Origin: Pyrinomonadaceae bacterium
GTDB lineage: Bacteria > Acidobacteriota > Blastocatellia > Pyrinomonadales > Pyrinomonadaceae
Assembly: GCA_013812565.1 (NCBI GenBank)
Contig: JACCTF010000680.1
Location: 1-5,555, forward strand
Direction of reading: 5' to 3'
DNA length: 5,555 nt
The position numbers were made by a program, and so were the translations under genes. The notes below the pieces were generated by a model. It did no database searches and was not told the DNA's origin. It saw only the letters and a program-made list of their open reading frames with translations. Positions 1 through 5,555 of the stretch are shown here, piece after piece (the first letter of the stretch is position 1; each line of letters opens with the position of its first letter).

Positions 1-490
1 GCACAGGCCATGTCTCATCCGGGACTCGGTCGCCGTCTTCAGTCACCGCGATCGTGCCGCTTGATGACGCCAGCACTATATTGCGAACGCCGGCTTTTAC
101 GGCCGCCTCACACAGCAGCCTCGTTCCCTCAACGTGCAACGCATGCATCTGGTGTCCGTCATTAGGGTCACGCGAAACACGCCCCGCCAGATGATAGATT
201 TGCGTGACATCTTCGACCGCGCGCTTGACCAGATCGGGCGAGGTGATTGAGCCTTCTACTATCTCAACGTTCAGTTCGGCGAGCCAAGTCGGAGTTTTGG
301 TTGCGAGCACGCGAATGTGTTGCTCGCCTGCTTCGATCAACTGGTGAAGAAGATGCCGGCCGAGGAAGCCTGTGCCGCCGGTGATGAGCGTCTTCGGTTG
401 AGCTTGGCTAGTCGTTGGTGTCTTATTTGTTAATCTGCTTTTCGCTGGGGTCTTGCGAGTGGTGCGCGGTTTGGTTTTAGTCGGTTCCAT
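1..490 (-). CDS. NAD(P)-dependent epimerase/dehydratase, extended SDR family (3' end outside window)
   Basis: This is the first 163 residues of an extended short-chain dehydrogenase of the epimerase / dihydroflavonol-reductase / 3-beta-HSD type. It starts at ATG 490-488 and is open to the window edge. A Rossmann beta-alpha-beta unit begins at residue 34 with TLITGGTGFLG, giving the dinucleotide-binding GxxGxxG at G38, G41 and G44. HLAG follows at 100-103, a variant of the family's NVxGT helix (HVEGT) at 119-123, and a strand ending in SSS at 142-144 that should hold the catalytic serine. The YxxxK pair would lie beyond the window. Ahead of the Rossmann fold is a roughly 30-residue tail rich in Lys, Arg, Thr and Pro, which is unusual for the family. 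No ATG, GTG or TTG follows in frame before the fold. An in-frame ATG at 562-560 would add 24 residues encoded by the repeat spacer and seems less likely. No good Shine-Dalgarno is seen; GAAGAG sits too close to the start. Substrate unknown: sugar nucleotide, sterol-like or lipid substrates are all possible. Confidence 0.85.
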   Translation of the reverse strand, partial: MEPTKTKPRTTRKTPAKSRLTNKTPTTSQAQPKTLITGGTGFLGRHLLHQLIEAGEQHIRVLATKTPTWLAELNVEIVEGSITSPDLVKRAVEDVTQIYHLAGRVSRDPNDGHQMHALHVEGTRLLCEAAVKAGVRNIVLASSSGTIAVTEDGDRVPDETWPV

Positions 491-500
491 ACTCTTCGAT

Positions 501-528
501 TGCGGATGTGGGAATGCGGAATGCGAAT
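501..528 (+). repeat. Four in-phase TGCGGAW-type heptamers (left array)
   Basis: Four consecutive heptamers in one phase: TGCGGAT (501-507), GTGGGAA (508-514, two mismatches to TGCGGAA), TGCGGAA (515-521) and TGCGAAT (522-528). The same unit occurs in the opposite orientation at 555-575. This looks like a simple dispersed intergenic repeat and not a protein-binding operator, though function is unknown. Confidence 0.7.
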
Positions 529-554
529 TGATAAGACGGGGAATTGTTTCTTCA

Positions 555-575
555 ATCCGCATTCCGCAATCCGCA
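555..575 (-). repeat. Three tandem heptamers in opposite orientation (right array)
   Basis: On the plus strand the units are ATCCGCA (555-561), TTCCGCA (562-568) and ATCCGCA (569-575), the reverse complements of TGCGGAT and TGCGGAA. A further lone unit, TCCGCAT, is at 592-598. The three units are perfectly phased, and only the first base (A or T) varies. Confidence 0.75.
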
Positions 576-615
576 CTCTACAACTGAAAGGTCCGCATTC
601 CCAAATCTACAATCT

Positions 616-3600
616 TTAATCAGCCGTGGTGAATAAGTGTTTTAGATCCTGTGCGGCCTCGCCTTCTTCCGCTAGCTTCTCGCGTCGCTCCGCTTTCCAC
701 CGGAGCCGCAACGCCTGTGCGTCGAAAGAGTGGCGGCTGCCATCGCGCAGGTTCTCAATTTCATGTTGAACGAGCGCCGCAACGAGGCGGTAAGCTTCGG
801 CCCGCGACATCCCTTCGGTCATTAGTTCCAGCTCTTCAATCGGTAGGAACCTCCCGATGCGTGCCCCAAGCGCTCGACTCTTGAGGATGCTCGCGCCCTT
901 CGGCAACGCTTCGTATGTGCCGCGAAGATGAACGGGCAGGATGCCGGTTCGACAGTTGAGCGCAAGATAGCCGATCACGGGTTTGAAGGGGAATATCTCG
1001 CCGGAGACCGAGCGCGTGCCTTCAGGGAAGATCAAAGCGTTGTAGCCGCCTTCGAGGAAAGAGCGCGCGTGACGAAGCGATTGACGCAAAGAACCGCTGC
1101 GTTCCATCGGGACAAGGTTGGTGAAGTTGTCCATGTAGGCGCGCTTGTATTTGTTGTCAAAGAAATAATCGGCCGCGGCGAGCGCCACCATGTCGCGTCC
1201 CGCTTCACCGAGCGCCATCTTCACCAAGCCCATGTCGAGGTGCGAGGTGTGGTTGGCGGCCACGATAAAGTTGGTATGCACAGGGATGTTCGCCCGACCT
1301 TCATAACGCGAATTGAGAATCCGTTCGTAGAACTGATGCTGCAAAATGCCGAGACCTTTCTTGCCAAGCAGGCCGACGAGCGACGGGATGTGAATCTCGC
1401 CGTCTTCCCTGCCAGATTCTTTATGAACTTCTTCGTCATGCTTGCGAGTTGTTCGCGCTTCCGGTCCGGTCCCGCGCCGGGTGACGCGGCTCATTAGTTC
1501 GCGCACGTTTCGTACTTCGGTCAACGTGTCGGGCGAGCGAACGGCCGAGCCCGCTTGTTCAATTGCGGCGGCCAGTTCGACGTACATCAAGCTATCGAAA
1601 CCCAAATCTGTAAAAGATGATTCCAGAGTAATCTTGGCGCGCAATCTGTTTGAAACAGTCGCGACGATTTCCAGTAGCCACGACGCATCGCTGTCTCTGC
1701 TGCTCGGTTGGCTTGTCGTGCGTGCGATCACGCGCTTACTTTGTTCGAGCGCTTCGATCATCCCGATAACTTCGCGCCGCTTTACTTTGCGCGTTGCAGT
1801 GCGCGGCAGTTCCGCGTCCGAGAAGTGAAGCACACGGACGCGCTTGTGGAAGGGAAGCGTCGATGAGACTTCACGGAAATGCTCTTCGATCTTCGTGCGC
1901 ACTTCGGCGTGTGACAGTGCGATGTCGCGGTCGTAATCAGGCACCACCAGACATGCGACCTTCTCGCCGATGCCGTCCGCGAGACCGACCACGCTCAATT
2001 CTTTAATGAGCGGCGTGTGGCTGTAGAGCTCTTCTATTTCATCGGGGTAGACGTTCTTGCCGTTGGTGTCAACGATGATCTCTTTCGAGCGTCCGACGAG
2101 GTAGAGATTGCCTTCGTCGTCAACTTTGCCGAGGTCGCCCGTATGAAGCCAGCGGTCAACGAGGACGGCGCGTGTCGCCTTTTCATTCTCAAAGTAGCCG
2201 ACCATGATGTTCGGGCCGCGCGCGATTACTTCGCCGACGCCGCTCGAATCCGCTTCGGCGATTTTAACTTCGACGCCGGGCAGAGGTTTCCCGACGCTTC
2301 CCACAAGCAGGTGATTCTGCGGGCGGACAACGGTCAATACGGGCGAGGCTTCCGTCAGGCCGTAACCCTCAAGAATCGTGAATCCGAGGCCATGAAAATC
2401 TTTCTTGATCGAATCGTTCAAACTCGATCCGCCGCTGATTAAGTAACGAATGCGTCCGCCCATGCCTTGATGAATCGGATAGAAAACGATCTGGCCCAGG
2501 TTGAGCGGCGTCTTGTCGCGCAGCCAACTGTTAAGTTTGATCAGTCCGTCGAAAGTTTGGTCAACCCATTGCCCGCGCTCTGACAGTCGGTTCTTGATGC
2601 GACGGTGCAGCATCTCCCACAAGGCTGGAACGCCGACCATGCCGGTGACGTGGCCGTTCTTGATGGCGCGGGCAAGATGTTCGCCGGTTAGCTCGGGCAG
2701 GTAAGTGATCTGCGCGCCGCGACTGAGGGGCGCAAGAAAACCTGTGGAGAATTCAAAAGTGTGATGCAACGGCAACACCGAGAGCATGCCGTCGCCCGTC
2801 GTCATGTCGAAGATGGACGAGAGCATCGAGACCATGCTCGTGAAGTTGCGGTGCGACAGCATGACTCCCTTCGGCTGACCTGTTGTGCCCGAAGTGAAGA
2901 TTAGCGAAGCGACGGTTTGTGCCCCGACACGCTGCGGCAGAAGCGCGCTGCGTTGCTGCTCCGTCTCCTCGTTTGTCAGCGCAAACACTTGATCGAAACG
3001 CCACAGGCGGGTTGACGAGAGTTCGGTTCCAGGTTCACTCGGAGGGGAGGTCTTGGCTAATTTCTGGGCCAGGTCCGGGTGCTTCTCATCCATCTGCTCG
3101 CTCAAGATGATGCCGATGGCTGCGCCGGCTTGAGCGAAATTGACGATCTCATCCGTGGTGCTCTGCGGATCAAGCGGGATGCAGGTTGCGCCCGCGCGCA
3201 ACACTCCAAAATAGCTCATGCCCCATTCAGGCGCGTTGTCGCTTGCGAGCATCACACGGTCGCCGGGGCGAACGCTTTCACTCACGAGGAATGCTGCGGC
3301 ACGCGTCGCCAGCTCACGTAAATCCGCGTAAGTGTACTGCTCTTGATGACCATTGCGTTCAATGCGCATCGCGACGCGCGTTGCATGTCGTTTAGTTGAA
3401 GTCTCGAAGAGCTCAATCAGATCGCGGTAGGTATAGACGCGCTTCTGTTGGGCGCGCATATCTTCTTCGAGCGTCGGGAAGACCCACTTCTTGAGACCGG
3501 GGAAGTGGATGTTCATCCAGTAGTCGTACCAGTCAATCTGCTCCGGCTGCCACGGAAGCAGATTCTGCTCGTCGCCGGGTATCCGTGCAAAGAGGGAGCG

Positions 3601-5100
3601 CACGTTGTCGGTGCGGAAGATGTAATCGTTATCAATCGTAAAGGGGCGAAACATCTCGAAGGCTTCCATCGTTTCGCGCGTCACTTCTTCAACGCGTTCG
3701 ACCTTCTCTTTGACCTGATCAACGATCTCTGTGAAGCGGCCCCCGCCCCAGCGCGGGCGTATGCGGTCCAGCATCGTCGAGACACGCTTGGCCGCCCCGT
3801 TGATCATCGGCGTTGAAGTTGCCTCAAAACGCGAAGTGCTGACAGGGCGCACTTCCATGCGCGCCGCAATCTCATTAACGAAACGAAAGCCTGTGTCCTT
3901 CTCCTGGAAATGCTTGCGCTTGTAGAGTCCGAGCAGACCGGCGATGCGACTCAGTTCGTTGGGGTTGCTGTCGCCGGTCGCCGCTTGGTAGACGAGCCGC
4001 GGCTTATCAGCGCATGCTTCCGCGGCAACGGCAAGCATCACCGCCGCCACCTGATCAACCGGCGTGATGTCGAGAACCAGCTTCTCATTGGCAGGGATTT
4101 GTACTTGACCCTTGAGCGAGATGAAGATCAGCGGCGCGGTCGTCGTAAAGCCTTCGTTCCAACCGGGGAATGGATAGGAGGCGGCCGATTCGACAATGCT
4201 CGGCCGCACAATGGCGCGCACCATCTCGGTTTCAGCCGCGACCAATTGTTCGCCGAGGCTCTTGGTATACGTGTAGATGTTGGGCCAGCCCCACCACTTC
4301 GCGCGTTCAATGCCAAGGTCGGTTAAGCGCGTCCTGGTCCAAACTTTGCGCTCGCGCGCGACGGCCAGGCCGAGCGCATCGGGGTCGTCCGGGTCACGTC
4401 CTTCTTCAACAAGCCTCCGGCGCGCTTCGGCGCGGAAGCGCGCCGCTATCATCGCGTCTCTGGTTTCTTCGCGCACGCGCTGGCTGAGTCGTTCGCAATC
4501 TCTGATCTCCTGCTCGACGGAAAACTCAACGCCCGCCATCTCCGCTTCCTCGCGGCATGGAAAGTAGCCCGTGACCGGATCGCTCTCCCACACGACGCCC
4601 GAACGGTTGCCCGCCACAAAACAGGTTGAGATGTGGACGAGCGCCGGGCGCTTCATGCGCTTGGTAAACCGGATAACATTCTGCGTGCCGACAACGTTCG
4701 TGCGGAGAGCGCTCTCCAGCGTCGGGTTGAAGGTGACGTTGCCCGCGCTATTGATCACAACATCGATGTCGTCGGCAATCCTTTGCGCTTCTTCCTCTGT
4801 GTACCCGAGATTGTCTTCACCGATGTCGCCGCCGACGATGCGTACTTTGTCCTGAATGAAACCTTCGAAGGCGCTGCCGTATCGTTCGCGTAGGGGATCA
4901 AAAGGCGGCGCAGTGATAACGTTGTTCCAGAAGCGCGCTTCCGATTCGGCTTGCGAGCGCGCACGGACGGTGACATAGACGTGGCCGATATTCGGAAAGC
5001 GATGCAGCAGCATACTCAGCGTCACTTTGCCGAGAAAGCCTGTGCTGCCGATGATAAGCAAGCGGCGTCCGTTATAGATTTCTGTCGGAGATAACTTCAT
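616..5100 (-). CDS. elbD: ElbD-like four-domain ether-lipid enzyme: fatty acyl reductase / acyl-AMP ligase / carrier / PlsC acyltransferase
   Basis: This single 1494-residue protein carries four modules. Residues 1 to ~545 are an alcohol-forming fatty acyl-CoA reductase: NAD(P)-binding GSTGFLG (G18, G21, G24), active-site S158/T159, Y276xxxK280, a charged helical stretch at ~180-270, and a C-terminal part ending in PGLKKWVFP typical of bacterial FARs. Residues ~555-1115 are a long-chain fatty acid adenylation domain: TSGTTGQPKG 736-745, GYGLTEASP 912-920, HTGDLG 986-991, GRSKEI 1003-1008, and a C-terminal catalytic lysine, probably K1105. Residues ~1138-1205 are an acyl carrier domain with LGFDSL, phosphopantetheine site S1170. 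A charged linker (~1206-1240) leads to a PlsC acyltransferase (~1245-1455): NHTSHLD with H1284 and D1289, PMER 1331-1334, FPEGTRS 1358-1364, ILPV 1387-1390. No signal peptide or clear membrane helix is seen, so it is probably cytosolic or peripheral on the inner membrane. The order matches my recollection of M. xanthus ElbD, required for alkyl ether lipids. The ATG fits because the Rossmann strand begins ~13 residues later; no clear Shine-Dalgarno precedes it. Domain calls are very firm; the ElbD role is strong inference. Confidence 0.9.
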   Translation of the reverse strand: MKLSPTEIYNGRRLLIIGSTGFLGKVTLSMLLHRFPNIGHVYVTVRARSQAESEARFWNNVITAPPFDPLRERYGSAFEGFIQDKVRIVGGDIGEDNLGYTEEEAQRIADDIDVVINSAGNVTFNPTLESALRTNVVGTQNVIRFTKRMKRPALVHISTCFVAGNRSGVVWESDPVTGYFPCREEAEMAGVEFSVEQEIRDCERLSQRVREETRDAMIAARFRAEARRRLVEEGRDPDDPDALGLAVARERKVWTRTRLTDLGIERAKWWGWPNIYTYTKSLGEQLVAAETEMVRAIVRPSIVESAASYPFPGWNEGFTTTAPLIFISLKGQVQIPANEKLVLDITPVDQVAAVMLAVAAEACADKPRLVYQAATGDSNPNELSRIAGLLGLYKRKHFQEKDTGFRFVNEIAARMEVRPVSTSRFEATSTPMINGAAKRVSTMLDRIRPRWGGGRFTEIVDQVKEKVERVEEVTRETMEAFEMFRPFTIDNDYIFRTDNVRSLFARIPGDEQNLLPWQPEQIDWYDYWMNIHFPGLKKWVFPTLEEDMRAQQKRVYTYRDLIELFETSTKRHATRVAMRIERNGHQEQYTYADLRELATRAAAFLVSESVRPGDRVMLASDNAPEWGMSYFGVLRAGATCIPLDPQSTTDEIVNFAQAGAAIGIILSEQMDEKHPDLAQKLAKTSPPSEPGTELSSTRLWRFDQVFALTNEETEQQRSALLPQRVGAQTVASLIFTSGTTGQPKGVMLSHRNFTSMVSMLSSIFDMTTGDGMLSVLPLHHTFEFSTGFLAPLSRGAQITYLPELTGEHLARAIKNGHVTGMVGVPALWEMLHRRIKNRLSERGQWVDQTFDGLIKLNSWLRDKTPLNLGQIVFYPIHQGMGGRIRYLISGGSSLNDSIKKDFHGLGFTILEGYGLTEASPVLTVVRPQNHLLVGSVGKPLPGVEVKIAEADSSGVGEVIARGPNIMVGYFENEKATRAVLVDRWLHTGDLGKVDDEGNLYLVGRSKEIIVDTNGKNVYPDEIEELYSHTPLIKELSVVGLADGIGEKVACLVVPDYDRDIALSHAEVRTKIEEHFREVSSTLPFHKRVRVLHFSDAELPRTATRKVKRREVIGMIEALEQSKRVIARTTSQPSSRDSDASWLLEIVATVSNRLRAKITLESSFTDLGFDSLMYVELAAAIEQAGSAVRSPDTLTEVRNVRELMSRVTRRGTGPEARTTRKHDEEVHKESGREDGEIHIPSLVGLLGKKGLGILQHQFYERILNSRYEGRANIPVHTNFIVAANHTSHLDMGLVKMALGEAGRDMVALAAADYFFDNKYKRAYMDNFTNLVPMERSGSLRQSLRHARSFLEGGYNALIFPEGTRSVSGEIFPFKPVIGYLALNCRTGILPVHLRGTYEALPKGASILKSRALGARIGRFLPIEELELMTEGMSRAEAYRLVAALVQHEIENLRDGSRHSFDAQALRLRWKAERREKLAEEGEAAQDLKHLFTTAD

Positions 5101-5118
5101 AGTCGTGCCGTCGGATGA

Positions 5119-5555
5119 TCAGCGGTTGCTCGCCGCGGACAGTTTGGCGAGATCGAGTCGAAAGCCGGGCAGCACGCGGCCTCCGTCGAGCGTATCGGTT
5201 TCGCCAAGTATTTGTAGGTCGCGCAGGGAGTGGTAAACCATGACGATGCGCCGCTTCGGATTGAATATCCAAACGGCGAGTGAGCCGGCGGCAAAGTAGA
5301 GGGCGATTTTTTCGTCAATCTCATCAACCGTGTTGCCGGGACTTAAAACTTCGATTGCCAAGTCAGGCGCGAACGGAAAGAATTTGTCGAAACTCTCGAC
5401 AATCGCCAACCGTTCATGACTAACGAACGCCGCGTCTACGCCGAGCACTGTGTCCGGGTCGCGCTCGACGAGAAAACCTGTTTCCGCGCCGAAGACACGT
5501 CCGAGATTGCGCGCGCGAACAAACATTATGAGTTCGGCGGTGATTTCAGCCGTGA
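5119..5555 (-). CDS. Uma2 family (DUF820) putative nuclease, 5' end outside window
   Basis: The last 144 residues of a Uma2-family protein are visible. The frame is open to the window edge, so the internal Met at 5526-5524 is not the true start. Residues before it (ITAELIMFVRARNLGRVFGAE) match the usual family region before the first core strand. Counting from the edge, VDAAFVSHERL (39-49) corresponds to the family PDxAFVxxxRL motif, with Val in place of Pro before D40. PDLAIEVLSP (63-72) supplies D64 and E68, K82 lies in the following helix, and VWIFNP plus a beta strand (94-107) completes the fold. These are the acidic and lysine positions expected of a PD-(D/E)XK-like core. Family members are usually about 190 residues, so roughly 45 are missing. 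The biological role of Uma2 proteins is poorly known; they occur in many copies in Cyanobacteria, Chloroflexota and some Acidobacteriota. The stop codon lies 18 bases before the large gene's start, so the two may share a transcript without sharing a function. Confidence 0.85.
   Translation of the reverse strand, partial: TAEITAELIMFVRARNLGRVFGAETGFLVERDPDTVLGVDAAFVSHERLAIVESFDKFFPFAPDLAIEVLSPGNTVDEIDEKIALYFAAGSLAVWIFNPKRRIVMVYHSLRDLQILGETDTLDGGRVLPGFRLDLAKLSAASNR

Larger units (their letters stand above)
499..613. repeat. Nested imperfect inverted repeat
   Basis: Two arm pairs can be drawn by eye. Positions 510-530 pair with 553-573, with 18 of 21 bases complementary and a 22-base loop. Positions 499-519 pair with 593-613, also 18 of 21. 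The left arms overlap at 510-519, so the two pairings compete. The structure lies between two co-directional genes and could act as an RNA hairpin affecting mRNA stability or read-through, or it could be a selfish or mutational repeat with no role. The complementarity is seen; the function is inference. Confidence 0.65.
491..615. other. Intergenic spacer, heptamer-rich, no gene
   Basis: This spacer separates the end of the large multidomain gene from the start of the SDR gene, both on the minus strand. It contains no credible coding region. Most of it is built of variants of a TGCGGAW heptamer in both orientations. The minus-strand transcript could fold into long imperfect hairpins, but no T-run follows them, so a classical Rho-independent terminator is not supported. 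The two genes could be co-transcribed through it, or it could hold an independent promoter that I cannot identify with confidence. Confidence 0.7.

Noticed and set aside
528..555. Possible minus-strand promoter: TTGAAG (555-550), 16-base spacer, TATCAA (533-528), in the loop between the two heptamer arrays.
   Set aside because: Each box matches the sigma-70 consensus at only 4 of 6 positions. This is easily reached by chance in an AT-richer spacer, and promoter consensus in this lineage is uncertain.
491..615. Rho-independent terminator after the large gene.
   Set aside because: Long imperfect arms exist, but no run of T follows on the minus strand, and the arms are explained by heptamer repeats in both orientations.
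928..1497. 189-codon plus-strand open frame antisense to the PlsC and linker region.
   Set aside because: Its peptide shows no recognisable motif and it lies wholly opposite a domain with all its catalytic motifs. Long antisense frames are expected in GC-rich coding DNA. The same applies to the plus-strand frames at 2017-2442, 3448-3816 and 3910-4326.
3466..5100. Carboxylic acid reductase or NRPS-like enzyme as the identity of the large protein.
   Set aside because: In those enzymes the order is adenylation, carrier, then C-terminal reductase, with no PlsC domain. Here the reductase is N-terminal with a FAR-type C-terminal region, and a PlsC domain closes the chain.
5119..5526. A complete 135-residue Uma2 gene starting at the Met at 5526.
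   Set aside because: The frame continues upstream with family-typical residues (ITAEL) to the window edge, and 135 residues is too short for the family, so this is a truncated view of a longer gene.
1..5555. CRISPR array, tRNA or rRNA genes, insertion sequence, or a defence or phage system.
   Set aside because: No spaced direct repeats, tRNA-like folds, transposase motifs or phage genes were recognised on either strand. The Uma2 gene alone is not evidence for a defence island.

Overview
The window is moderately GC-rich, densely coded bacterial DNA. All three recognisable genes read on the minus strand, so the biological order is high to low coordinate. Three things make an Acidobacteriota origin, possibly class Blastocatellia, the best guess: an ElbD-type ether-lipid enzyme, a Uma2-family gene, and a spacer built of CCGCAAT/CCGCATT-like heptamers. 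This is inference from remembered genome features. No rRNA or other phylogenetic marker is present, and a myxobacterium or another ether-lipid producer is possible.

Layout in transcription order: (1) 5555-5119, the 3' part of a Uma2 (DUF820) putative nuclease gene whose 5' end lies outside the window. (2) After only 18 bases, 5100-616, one very large gene for a 1494-residue protein with four catalytic or carrier modules: alcohol-forming fatty acyl-CoA reductase, long-chain fatty acid adenylation (AMP-binding) domain, acyl carrier domain, and PlsC-type acyltransferase. This order matches my recollection of ElbD from Myxococcus xanthus ether-lipid biosynthesis. (3) A 125-base spacer (615-491) with inverted heptamer arrays and no gene. 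(4) 490-1, the 5' part of an NAD(P)-dependent epimerase/dehydratase (extended SDR) gene that runs off the low end.

The large enzyme is the core of the window. Its modules could activate a free fatty acid, load it on a built-in carrier, reduce an acyl thioester to a fatty alcohol, and transfer an acyl group to a glycerolipid acceptor. Together these are most of the chemistry needed to feed alkyl ether lipid formation. The downstream SDR is in the same orientation and may be a pathway partner, but its specificity cannot be read from the visible part. The Uma2 gene looks like an unrelated neighbour. No tRNA, rRNA, CRISPR array, insertion sequence or clear promoter or terminator was found.
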